A DNA stretch of 64,000 nucleotides from Variovorax sp. WDL1 (GTDB taxonomy: Bacteria; Pseudomonadota; Gammaproteobacteria; Burkholderiales; Burkholderiaceae_C). A program made the position numbers and the translations under genes. The DNA lies in assembly GCF_001541225.1 (NCBI RefSeq), contig NZ_LMTS01000025.1, positions 63,585 to 127,584 on the forward strand, in the 5' to 3' direction. The notes below the pieces were generated by a model, which had not been told where the DNA came from, searched no databases, and saw nothing but the letters and a program-made list of their open reading frames with translations. Below are positions 41,538 through 49,426 of the stretch, piece after piece; position 1 is the stretch's first letter, and every line of letters starts with the position of its first letter.

Positions 41538-42773
41538 TTACGGGTTGATGGGCAGGTAGCCCGAATCGAACTTGGCTCCCTTGCCTTCAGCGCCATGGAA
41601 GACGCCCAGACCGGGAACTGACTGACCTTTACTCACAATCACGGTGCGCTGGTCACCAATGCGCACCCAGGCCTTGTCGCCAGTCGGACTGGCGGCGACG
41701 ACCGTTGCCGGGTTGCCGCGGACCTGTGCGTCGGCGAGTACCGGCTTCTGGATACGCACAGGCTCCTTGGCCGCAGGGCGTTCTGCTTGCACTGCCTGGC
41801 GCTCCGCCGGCCCAGCGATTTGCTCAGCCGGGGCGGGCGCTGCGGGGGCGGGGGAGGCTGCTACCACCTTGATGGTCGGCTTCTCGGACGCCGGCGAGAC
41901 GGCCACGGGCTTGTCCGCCACAGGCGCCGAAGCCGGCACAGGGTGAACAGGAGGCGGCGGTGGAAGCGCTGTCGGCCCAGCAAGGTTGTCGCGCTTTGCC
42001 AGGACGGCAGCGGCAGCTCGTGCAGCGTCTGGAAGCAGCTCTGAACGCTCTGGAGCGACGGGCGCCGCGAGGGTCGCAGTCGTTTTCAGCCCTACCTGCG
42101 GGGCCCTCGCTTCCTGCACGGGTTTGCGCACCACAGGCTGTCGGGCGACGGGGGCCTGCACGACCTTCTTTGCGACCGGACGGCGCGCAGGCTCTACGGG
42201 CTTCGCAGGCGCGGCAACCGACGCGTCGGCGGGGACAGCCGCCGACACCGGGGCGGGCGCGGAAGCGATGGAAACTTGAGCGGAAGGCGCGGGGGACGCT
42301 GCAGACGCGACCGCCAGCGGCGGCGTATCTGCCTTCCTCGCGTCCGCGGCAGGCGCGGCTTGCACATGGACCGTAGTCGCCGCAGTTGGGGCTTCGCTCG
42401 AAACAACGGGCTGAGCCGCAGCGGTGTGGTCAAGTGCCTTTACCGGAGCTTGAACGGCCGCCACCGGCGCGGCGTGTGCGGCGACGAGGGGCAGCGCTTC
42501 GAGGGGCGTTGACTCACCATCCCCCGCGGACGCGTGTTCTGCGACCACGGGTGCCTGCTCAAGCTTGATTGCCGGGGCAGCAACAGGAGTTACAGAGGCG
42601 GCGAGCGGCACGGCGGCCGTGGGCGGCGTGGCGCGCGACTCAACCGCAACGGGGTGTTCCGCACCTCCGAACATGACAACAGACGCCGACCCCGCACCGA
42701 ACAACAGAATGACGCCTGTCAGGAGCATCGACACGGTGGAGGATGAGCCGTTAGGTTTGGGTTTCTGCTTCAT
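41538..42773 (-). CDS. Inner-membrane-anchored Pro/Ala-rich protein with small C-terminal periplasmic domain
   Basis: The protein has 411 residues: a short cytoplasmic start (MKQKPKPNGSSST), one membrane helix (about 14-35), a 300-residue Ala/Pro/Val-rich spacer, and a compact C-terminal domain (AWVRIGDQRTVIVSKGQSVPGLGVFHG...GYLPIN) reminiscent of PilP/GspC-type periplasmic domains. The ATG at 42773 is used; the open frame to 43286 lies antisense to the helicase gene. The layout suggests an envelope-spanning connector, perhaps linked to a secretion or pilus machine (inference). Confidence 0.7.
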   Translation of the reverse strand: MKQKPKPNGSSSTVSMLLTGVILLFGAGSASVVMFGGAEHPVAVESRATPPTAAVPLAASVTPVAAPAIKLEQAPVVAEHASAGDGESTPLEALPLVAAHAAPVAAVQAPVKALDHTAAAQPVVSSEAPTAATTVHVQAAPAADARKADTPPLAVASAASPAPSAQVSIASAPAPVSAAVPADASVAAPAKPVEPARRPVAKKVVQAPVARQPVVRKPVQEARAPQVGLKTTATLAAPVAPERSELLPDAARAAAAVLAKRDNLAGPTALPPPPPVHPVPASAPVADKPVAVSPASEKPTIKVVAASPAPAAPAPAEQIAGPAERQAVQAERPAAKEPVRIQKPVLADAQVRGNPATVVAASPTGDKAWVRIGDQRTVIVSKGQSVPGLGVFHGAEGKGAKFDSGYLPINP

Positions 42774-42868
42774 GAGGTTAAGAAGTTGGAGCACATCAGG
42801 AGACGGACGGTCCCCAGGCTTATCGCATCGGGCTCGAAAACCAGATGCCTGACCTGTAGAAAGCTGAT

Positions 42869-44176
42869 TTAGCCTTCCAACGCGTGCGCTTCGAACAGAA
42901 AGCCCGATGGATGCCGACCGCCATTGGGGTTGCGCTTCTGAGCCCGCGAGGCGCTGTACGACATGCGCAGGAAATCGCGCGCGCGAGTCATCGCTACGTA
43001 GAAGAGGCGGCGCTCCTCCTCCTTCACGCCCAGGGGATGCGGAAACAGCGATGCCTCGCAGCCCATCACCCACACTTCCGGCCACTCGAGGCCCTTCGAC
43101 TCGTGCACGGTGTAGGCTTGCAGGTTCAGTTCGCGCAGCGGTGAAATCACGGCTTGGGTGCGAGCCAGAACTGCCCGGCTCTTGGGAGAAGCCTCCAGCC
43201 AGTCCTTCGCTGCCTGCAACTCCCCGGCAGCGTCGTCGTAGTGGTTGATGACGACCTCTCCGATGTCCGTGCGGTGCGCCTTCCACTGGATGGGGAAGCG
43301 GTCGGGGTTGACCGAGATGACGTTGTTGGCATGTTCGACGATGCTCAACGCGCTGCGGTAGTTCACAGAAAGGACGTGCGTGTCATCGCACTCCTTCTGG
43401 AGCTGATGCATCACGCCGCCATGGGCCCCGCGGAACGCATAGATGGCCTGGTCGGCATCTCCGATGTACCAATACTTGGCGTTCGGCCGCCCGAGCTTGC
43501 GCAGGAAGGTCTTTTGGAGCGAACTCAGGTCCTGTGACTCGTCGACCAGGATGTGGTCGAAACAGGGGTTCAGCTTTTCGGCCCCAAGTTTTAGAAGGCC
43601 CGTGAAGTCAACGACCTCTTCCTCCTGGAGCATCTCCTCGAACCGATAGGCGATGATGCCCATGGTCGTGGTGTGCTTCTCCTCCTCGCGGGACCGGTTC
43701 AGCGCGAGCAACAGCTCGGAGTCGGAAAAGTCCTCGTAGTCCTCCGGCAGCTCAGTGCGCAGATTGTCCAGAAAATAGACGAGCTCATCGTCGTTCGCGA
43801 TGACGACCTGCAGTTTCTGGCTGGAAAGCTTGGACAGGGCCAGGGAGTGGACGGTGCCGCACACCGGAATCTTGGAACGGTCGCCGAAGCGAGCCAGCAT
43901 ACGAGACTGGATTTCCTTGGCGGCCTTGCGCGTAAAGGTGACCACCGCGACCCGGGCAGGGTCCGCGCCAGCCTGGATGAGGGCCACGGCTCGCTCGACG
44001 AGCAACCGGGTCTTTCCAGCGCCAGCACCGGCGCAGATGACAGCATTTCGATTGAACGACGATTCGAGTGCGCTTCGCTGCTCGGGCGAGAGCGTCCCGC
44101 CTTCCGCGCGCAGGGCGGAGGAACGAGGCGCATCGGACGTCTCGCGGACGTCGGCAAAAAGGTCAGCGTAATTCAA
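42869..44176 (-). CDS. Short UvrD/Rep-family superfamily 1 helicase
   Basis: The protein has 435 residues. Motifs in order: Q motif LSPEQRSAL, Walker A CAGAGAGKTRLL, Ia VVTFTRKAAKEI, II ILVDESQDLS, III YIGDADQAIYAFRGA, IV SVNYRS, V YTVHESKGLEWPEVWV and VI RRLFYVAMTRAR. All seven motifs are present, but the protein is about 250 residues shorter than UvrD/Rep, so the 1B and 2B insert domains are reduced. It would translocate 3' to 5' on ssDNA. It is divergent from the gene at 44246. Confidence 0.9.
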   Translation of the reverse strand: MNYADLFADVRETSDAPRSSALRAEGGTLSPEQRSALESSFNRNAVICAGAGAGKTRLLVERAVALIQAGADPARVAVVTFTRKAAKEIQSRMLARFGDRSKIPVCGTVHSLALSKLSSQKLQVVIANDDELVYFLDNLRTELPEDYEDFSDSELLLALNRSREEEKHTTTMGIIAYRFEEMLQEEEVVDFTGLLKLGAEKLNPCFDHILVDESQDLSSLQKTFLRKLGRPNAKYWYIGDADQAIYAFRGAHGGVMHQLQKECDDTHVLSVNYRSALSIVEHANNVISVNPDRFPIQWKAHRTDIGEVVINHYDDAAGELQAAKDWLEASPKSRAVLARTQAVISPLRELNLQAYTVHESKGLEWPEVWVMGCEASLFPHPLGVKEEERRLFYVAMTRARDFLRMSYSASRAQKRNPNGGRHPSGFLFEAHALEG

Positions 44177-44245
44177 GGTAAAACCCTTTAGGAAGATAAC
44201 ATTTTAAGCTATACAAGCACTAAAATCAAACCCAATCTAAAACGT

Positions 44246-45040
44246 ATGAAGCCACTTGCTCGTCTGGGTCTAAATACTCTTTTGGTTGCCGCCTGTACCG
44301 CGCTGGGCGGCTACGCGTTCTTCCACGTGGGCACCTCTACAGGCGTCCTGAAGCGCACCCCAGAGCATGCGAGGCTGGCACCCACGGCAGTGACGGCCGC
44401 GGTGTCCTACCTGGAATCGCTGGGGCAGGGTGAGGTGGCGGTCACCGTGCAGCCGGGCCCAAAAATTCAGGAAGCTGCGCCTGTCGAATTCCTTTTCGTG
44501 AGTGCCAGCTCGGCGGTCAGTGCGGCAGACGGGGCAACCGTGAAGTTGGAGGTTGTCGGACGAGGCCCGACCTGCGAGGGCACGTACGAGGCCGGCACGC
44601 GACGTTTTCAGACGTGGGCAGAGGGCGTGACGGCCGCCGCAGGCGCCCAGGTAATTGCCGATTGGTGCCTCGTCGCTGCGCCGGGGACCGAGGTCGCCTA
44701 CCGCACGATGGACCAGCCTTGGAAGACCGAAGCAGGTGAACTCGAAGCTGATTTCGCAACCCGCTACATTCGCTTCCTTGCCCCCGGCGGAGCGCCTGCC
44801 GCCATCAAGGCCACAGCCCTTGCGGTCTGCGACGACGACAAGGGCTGTGGCTATCTGGCAAGCATCACTGTTGGCGATGACGACCGTCAAATCTCTGAGC
44901 TGGTCACCCAAGGTGACGCCGAGCTCGTGCAGGCCAGAACTATCGCCGACGACGATGAGATTCAGGCCGTGACTGTCCCTGCCCACCCTCCTGCCGGACT
45001 GCACGGGTTTCACCCAGTTCTCGTTCACTCGATTCGGTGA
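44246..45040 (+). CDS. Membrane-anchored or exported protein, unknown
   Basis: The protein has 264 residues with one N-terminal hydrophobic segment (LGLNTLLVAACTALGGYAFF, about 8-27) and a mostly beta-rich remainder with several cysteines. No motif recognised. A GCTATAC motif lies at 44209-44215, 31 bases upstream of the ATG. Its last 100 bases overlap the 3' end of the convergent gene at 44940-45455. Confidence 0.6.
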   Translation: MKPLARLGLNTLLVAACTALGGYAFFHVGTSTGVLKRTPEHARLAPTAVTAAVSYLESLGQGEVAVTVQPGPKIQEAAPVEFLFVSASSAVSAADGATVKLEVVGRGPTCEGTYEAGTRRFQTWAEGVTAAAGAQVIADWCLVAAPGTEVAYRTMDQPWKTEAGELEADFATRYIRFLAPGGAPAAIKATALAVCDDDKGCGYLASITVGDDDRQISELVTQGDAELVQARTIADDDEIQAVTVPAHPPAGLHGFHPVLVHSIR

Positions 45041-45455
45041 CCGGCTGCAAGGCGGCGCCATCGTCCGAGCCTTCAACGGCGACGGAGGCCCCGACGTTGC
45101 GCTTCGCGCTTTCTTCAAATTTCTTTTCGAGCTGGGCCAGCATGTCACTTGAGGCCGCCCGCCGCTCGATTTCGATGAAGCGGTCCAAGAAGGCGATGGC
45201 CGGCTTGAACTCGTCTTGCACCTCCAGCTGTCCTCCTTGCAGCGAAGCGATGACCTCACCGTCAATGAGCTTGAGCATGAAGGGCTTCGCGGCCAGGATG
45301 TGATACCAGACGTGGTAGGTCGCGCCGATGAATTCAAGTTGCAGGGGAGCGCCTGTTGGTCCGTGAAAGACAAACTGCGTCCGCATCCATGCCGTCGGCG
45401 ACTCGGAGGGCTCATTGGCGCGGGATAGTCCGCCATTCCAGGATTTTGTTTTCAT
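44940..45455 (-). CDS. Hypothetical protein, convergent overlap with its neighbour
   Basis: The protein has 171 residues. Residues 25-120 look protein-like (MRTQFVFHGPTGAPLQLEF, then YHILAAKPFMLKLIDGEVIASL, then FLDRFIEIERRAA). The last 50 are low-complexity and Arg-rich, and lie where it overlaps the plus-strand gene by 101 bases. Its start overlaps the stop of the exported protein gene (ATGA at 45452-45455), which supports translation. Function unknown. Confidence 0.5.
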   Translation of the reverse strand: MKTKSWNGGLSRANEPSESPTAWMRTQFVFHGPTGAPLQLEFIGATYHVWYHILAAKPFMLKLIDGEVIASLQGGQLEVQDEFKPAIAFLDRFIEIERRAASSDMLAQLEKKFEESAKRNVGASVAVEGSDDGAALQPVTESSERELGETRAVRQEGGQGQSRPESHRRRR

Positions 45456-45841
45456 TTCTTGGTCGCGGTGCTGGGTTTTGCTTTGCTCGGCTGGCTCTTC
45501 TGTGGTGCGAACACCTGCTGCGACCCGTCGTTGTAGGTCAGGGTCAGCTTCCCCTTTGACAGCACGTAGGTGTTGTCGACCGAGCCGTGGGGCGGCATCT
45601 CAAAAGTTAGCGTACCGGCGCTTGACTCCGCCGTGCTGCCCGTCGTCCAGGTACCAATGAGCGGCGCAAAGCCGTTGGGGCCGAGCTTCGCCGAGCCATC
45701 CGCCCCCAACTCCATCACGCCCGTCAAGGCGCGGTCACTGCCGGACACGGTCTCCCACTTGCCCACGAGCTTGGGGTTGGCCATCGCCATGGCCGGCACT
45801 GCAAACGCGAGCAGCAGCGCGGATTTGAGAAGAGATTTCAT
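45452..45841 (-). CDS. Exported small beta-rich protein
   Basis: The protein has 129 residues with a clear signal peptide (KSLLKSALLLAFAVPAMAMA). The mature domain has alternating strands (LVGKWETVSG, MELGADGSAKLG, GTLTFEMPP, KLTLTYNDGSQQV) as in small calycin/lipocalin-like DUFs, and a Lys/Ser/Pro tail. Periplasmic location is expected. It is coupled to the next gene by an ATGA overlap. Confidence 0.68.
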   Translation of the reverse strand: MKSLLKSALLLAFAVPAMAMANPKLVGKWETVSGSDRALTGVMELGADGSAKLGPNGFAPLIGTWTTGSTAESSAGTLTFEMPPHGSVDNTYVLSKGKLTLTYNDGSQQVFAPQKSQPSKAKPSTATKK

Positions 45842-45978
45842 GCGCCGTTTAGCCAGGCTCCTTTATCCGCCTGGCGGCTAAACACGTTGGATAGACAGCG
45901 GGCAACCCCCTCCGGGGAGCCTGCCAACGCCTCCTGCGTCTCGTCGGCTCTCCGGAACTCGTTTTTCGGAGACCCTTC

Positions 45979-47256
45979 TTGAGTTCAACCGCCGTCGAGA
46001 CTGTCATGCTGGTGTGCACGGACGCACTAAATAACAACAACAAATTCTGGGAGGGCACGCTTCAGGCAAACGGTGACGTCCATTGCAGGTGGGGCCGCGT
46101 CGGCGCGACGGGGCAAACCAAGGTGTTCGCCAGCGCAGGCAAGTCGTTCCTCACGAGCAAGGCCAACGAGAAGCGACGTGGCGGCTACACCGAAGTGGCC
46201 GTGCTAGGCAGCCCGAAATCACAGGTTGTCGCGACGACAACCGAGGCCGTGAAGAGACAGATATCGAGCGCAGGAAACCCAGTCATCGAGGCGCTGCTCG
46301 AGCGCCTGGTCAAGGAGAACCGCCACGAAATCTTCGTGATGTCCGGCGGGCAAATCAATGTGTCCGCTGACGGCGTCGTGACGACCGCCGTCGGGGTCAT
46401 CGATGGCGAGTCGGTCCGCTCCGCCAGGCAGGTGCTGGCCACTATCGCGTTATCCCACGCGACCAAGGACTTCAACTCCACGGTGTTCATCGACTACCTG
46501 CAGCAGTACCTCACGCTGGTTCCCCAAAAGGTATCGGCGAAGCGCGGCTGGCACACCACCTTCCTCGCCGCGGACGATGCCATCATCAAGCAGAGCGCGT
46601 TCCTCGACCAGCTCGAGGGCTCCATCGAACTGGCTCTTGCCAACGCAAAGAGCTCAGGCCCAGAGCCGGCCAAGGTGTTCGACGTCGAACTGGAGCTCAT
46701 CGAAGACGGAGCGGAGTGGACCAGCATCGAGCGCTTCTTCAAGCAGTCCATCAACCTTCGGCACGCGTCCTCAGGCCTCAAGCCCGTTCGGGCCTTCCGC
46801 GTGACCATCGGCTCGATGGCGCGGGCGTTCGAGAACGATGGGATGAAGGTAGGTAATGTTCAGCGGCTCTGGCACGGCACCCGGGCCTACAACGTGCTGT
46901 CCATCCTCAAGCAGGGCCTCATTGTTCCCAAGAGCGGCGGTTCGTACAACATCACCGGGCGCATGTTCGGCGACGGACTCTACTTCAGCGACCAGTCGAC
47001 GAAGTCCCTGGCGTACTCGCGGGGCGACTGGAGCCGCTCGCAGGGCATCGACAACCGTTGTTTCATGTTTCTCGCGGACGTCGCCATGGGCCGCGCCATG
47101 ACGCCGAGCGGACCCAACGCACGCGCGCAGTATCCGGCCAAAGGCTACGACTCCACGTTCGCAAAGGGAGGGGAGAGCGGTGTCCTGAACAACGAGATGA
47201 TTGTCTACCGTACGAGCCAGGCGAACCTGACAACGCTCGTTGAATTCAGCGGCTGA
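45979..47256 (+). CDS. WGR-domain poly(ADP-ribose) polymerase-like protein (PARP)
   Basis: The protein has 425 residues. The N-terminal WGR domain (about 10-80) has KFWEGTLQANGDVHCRWGRVG. A helical regulatory-like region (about 95-230) precedes the PARP catalytic domain, where LWHGTR (H299), GDGLYFSD (Y335) and VLNNEMIVY (E406) give the complete H-Y-E triad of poly-ADP-ribosylating enzymes. It would use NAD+ to modify protein or DNA ends, probably after DNA damage. The start is TTG (45979) with GGAG seven bases upstream; ATG 46006 is the alternative but cuts into the WGR domain. Bacterial PARPs are uncommon. Confidence 0.9.
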   Translation: MSSTAVETVMLVCTDALNNNNKFWEGTLQANGDVHCRWGRVGATGQTKVFASAGKSFLTSKANEKRRGGYTEVAVLGSPKSQVVATTTEAVKRQISSAGNPVIEALLERLVKENRHEIFVMSGGQINVSADGVVTTAVGVIDGESVRSARQVLATIALSHATKDFNSTVFIDYLQQYLTLVPQKVSAKRGWHTTFLAADDAIIKQSAFLDQLEGSIELALANAKSSGPEPAKVFDVELELIEDGAEWTSIERFFKQSINLRHASSGLKPVRAFRVTIGSMARAFENDGMKVGNVQRLWHGTRAYNVLSILKQGLIVPKSGGSYNITGRMFGDGLYFSDQSTKSLAYSRGDWSRSQGIDNRCFMFLADVAMGRAMTPSGPNARAQYPAKGYDSTFAKGGESGVLNNEMIVYRTSQANLTTLVEFSG

Positions 47257-47515
47257 CCCCTGGGTATCAATGACGACGCTCTAGCGTTCAGCGGAAAGGT
47301 CCATCCTGGACCGCCGTCAGACGGGGTACGAACTCGGTAAGCCTGCGGACCTCGGGTCTGAAATTCGGGGTCGTACGAGGCGGCCGCCGGGGCACGTCCT
47401 TTCGAGCACGGAGCGGCTGCCGGCCGACCGTACGACCAGAAAGACAAGACACGGAACCGCAACCACCTTGCTGCCGACACGGCTAGGCCAGCGCCAACTG
47501 AGCGGGCAAAAAGAA
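47257..47515. other. Gene-free stretch between the PARP gene and the ssb terminator
   Basis: I see no supported gene, promoter or repeat here. Weak frames on the minus strand (47205-47529) have no ribosome-binding site and no protein-like pattern. Confidence 0.5.
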
Positions 47516-47542
47516 ATCCCCGGAACCAATGGCTCCGGGGAT
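47516..47542 (-). terminator. Terminator after ssb
   Basis: On the minus strand ATCCCCGGAGCC, loop, GGTTCCGGGGAT (one mismatch) is followed by TTCTTTTT. It lies 68 bases beyond the ssb stop. Confidence 0.75.
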
Positions 47543-47609
47543 GTTAATCACGGTATCTGGAGTGGCGCGATGTAGCTCGCGCGCGGGCAAGGGAGCTTCC
47601 AGCCTTCGG

Positions 47610-47930
47610 TCACTTGTGGCCGAGTAGCTCGGGCATGGAGATGGCGACAATGGCGTTGTCCAGACCTGGTGTTCCGTCCTTCTTGAGGTACGCCTCCACC
47701 TGGGGGCGACCTTCGACGAGAACTTGTCGGCCTTTGGTGTAGTTCGCCAAAGCCTCGGGCTTCTGCGCCATCGCGCCGAATAGCAAGACCTTGTACCAAA
47801 CGGTCTGCTTGGCGCCACCAATGCCTCTGTCGGTTGCCACACTCATCTCGAAGTACGGGTTCCCTGCACCTGACTTTCGGGTTTCTGAAGACCCGATATT
47901 TCCTACTACCTGAATTCGCTCGTAAGCCAT
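47610..47930 (-). CDS. ssb: Single-stranded DNA-binding protein (short, no acidic tail)
   Basis: The protein has 106 residues. It is a minimal SSB OB fold: RIQVVGNIGSS, FEMSVATDRG, TVWYKVLLFGAMA and KGRQVLVEGRPQVEAYL. It ends at ISMPELLGHK, so the flexible linker and the acidic DDDIPF-type tail that recruit host replication proteins are absent. The ATG at 47930 is used; the open frame beyond it is not SSB-like. A GTATAGC motif (48043-48049) lies about 110 bases upstream. Confidence 0.87.
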   Translation of the reverse strand: MAYERIQVVGNIGSSETRKSGAGNPYFEMSVATDRGIGGAKQTVWYKVLLFGAMAQKPEALANYTKGRQVLVEGRPQVEAYLKKDGTPGLDNAIVAISMPELLGHK

Positions 47931-48099
47931 GAGAAAACTACCTGAAACGCGGATGACCTCGATTGCCAGCCCCAAGACGTTGAGCGCATAGGGCCCCTTT
48001 CCGGCGAGCGGCGAAAAGGTTAGGCAAGAACATATACGAGTCGTATAGCTCACGGCCCAAACTTGGGCCCTGGCTGGCGTTAGTCTGAGAAGGAAAGCG

Positions 48100-48348
48100 T
48101 CAACTTGACGGCAAACGCCTATAGAGTCGGCCCGTCTCCGTGCGAAGAAGGCCGCTTTCCTCCAGCTCGCTGACCGTGGCGCACGATTGATGTGCATCCA
48201 GGTGAGGCTCGACCGTCTCCACCTCGAAGGGCGTGAACCGGAGCCCTCCGTGATAGAGGCTGTAGCCGTCGTAGTCGTAGCCAAGGCGCATGGCCTCGAG
48301 GGCCTCGACATATCCGCCCTTGCCGTTCTTGACGAGGAACGACGTCAT
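48100..48348 (-). CDS. Small protein, unknown
   Basis: The protein has 82 residues: MTSFLVKNGKGGYVEALEAMRLGYDYDGYSLYHGG, then a segment FTPFEVETVEPHLDAHQSC and an end RTETGRLYRRLPSS (quoted in parts). It looks globular but no family is recognised. CCTCC precedes the ATG weakly. It lies between ssb and dsbG on the same strand. Confidence 0.5.
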   Translation of the reverse strand: MTSFLVKNGKGGYVEALEAMRLGYDYDGYSLYHGGLRFTPFEVETVEPHLDAHQSCATVSELEESGLLRTETGRLYRRLPSS

Positions 48349-48433
48349 GGAGGTATTCCTTCCTATTGTGCTAGTTAGTGCCTTTGCGGTGTAGGGACTT
48401 CGGAGCCTGAGGGGATGATGCCCGTGCCAACGA

Positions 48434-48461
48434 AAAGGCCTGCCTCGAGAGGCAGGCCTTT
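48434..48461. terminator. Strong bidirectional hairpin before the dsbG stop side
   Basis: AAAGGCCTGCCTC, loop GA, GAGGCAGGCCTTT: a perfect 13-bp stem. On the minus strand it lies 60 bases beyond dsbG and is followed by TCG rather than a long T-run. Confidence 0.75.
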
Positions 48462-48520
48462 GCAGGAAGGGCGGTCTGTGCTGGGTCCGGTTGAGCCCCA
48501 TGCTCCGCGCGTGCGCCTGC

Positions 48521-49360
48521 TCAGCGACGGAAGCGCTGCAGCTCCGGGTCGGTGATGGCCTGTTCGGGAAGGCCAGTGATGCCTGGCAGGTCCCTCAGGC
48601 CTGGCATACCGTCGACCTTTTGCACCTTGCCCTTGGCATCCTTGTAGAAGATGCCAGGCGTACCGCTCACGCCGAGCTCGACCATGAGGCTGCTGTTTGC
48701 GTCGAGGGTTTTCTTAGCAGACATGGGGATGCTCGCCAGCGGCGTGATGCCAACCTGGTTCTTCTTCGGGTCCCAGGTGCGTTGGTGCTCTGCAAAGGCC
48801 GCGACCGGGTCCTTCGACGTGAGGAGCGCCGCGGCCTGGCCGGGCGAGTTGCCGCCAAGGATGGCCACCGGCACCCAGCGGACTTGCAGCCCAACCTTTT
48901 CGTAAGGCTGCAGGGCCTTCCAAGCAAAGTGGCAGTAGATGCAATTCGGGTCCATGAAGGCATAGATGACCGACTTCGCAGCGCTGCCTTGCGCGCCCTC
49001 GTTGATGGTTTGCGTGCTCTCCAGGCGGGACCAGAACTTGTCGTAGTCCGGCTTCGGGGCGTACTTGTCGAGGTATTGCTTCGTCAGGTCTTCGCCCTTG
49101 GCGTTGCGCAGCATGCCCGCGAGCACGACTTCACCACCCGGCGGGGTGTAAGCCACCAGGTACTTGCCGACACCTTGCGACAGAATCCAACCGGTGAGGC
49201 CACCTGCGGCGTCGAACTTGTTCTCGACCTTCATGCCGCCCTGGATGGCCAGCTGCAAGGGAGCGGGGATTGCCGCCGGCGAGGTGGGCGTCGCATCTTG
49301 TGCGTGACCGGCCGCAACGAAACCGAAGGCGAGGGCGAGGGCGATGAGGGACTTCTTCAT
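48521..49360 (-). CDS. dsbG: DsbG/DsbC-type periplasmic disulfide isomerase
   Basis: The protein has 279 residues with a signal peptide (cleavage near GHA). An N-terminal DsbC-like dimerisation region (GLTGWILSQGVGKYLVAYTPPGGEVVLAG, quoted in parts) is followed by a thioredoxin domain with a CIYC active site (C140-C143 in MDPNCIYC) and a cis-Pro segment GVSGTPGIFY. DsbG normally has CPYC; the Ile is atypical and may change the redox potential. It would repair or reduce sulfenylated or mis-paired cysteines. It completes a plasmid set with the DsbA-like protein and DsbB. Confidence 0.9.
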   Translation of the reverse strand: MKKSLIALALAFGFVAAGHAQDATPTSPAAIPAPLQLAIQGGMKVENKFDAAGGLTGWILSQGVGKYLVAYTPPGGEVVLAGMLRNAKGEDLTKQYLDKYAPKPDYDKFWSRLESTQTINEGAQGSAAKSVIYAFMDPNCIYCHFAWKALQPYEKVGLQVRWVPVAILGGNSPGQAAALLTSKDPVAAFAEHQRTWDPKKNQVGITPLASIPMSAKKTLDANSSLMVELGVSGTPGIFYKDAKGKVQKVDGMPGLRDLPGITGLPEQAITDPELQRFRR

Positions 49361-49426
49361 TTGCTTGTTCAGGAAATTTCAGGGAAGTGAAAGCCCGCAC
49401 CGGTTAAGGTGCGGGCCGAATGAGGG

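Noticed and set aside
48032-48050. ATATACGAGTCGTATAGC, resembling the T7 RNA polymerase promoter
   Set aside because: The match to the T7 consensus is partial and it points away from ssb; no phage RNA polymerase gene is seen.
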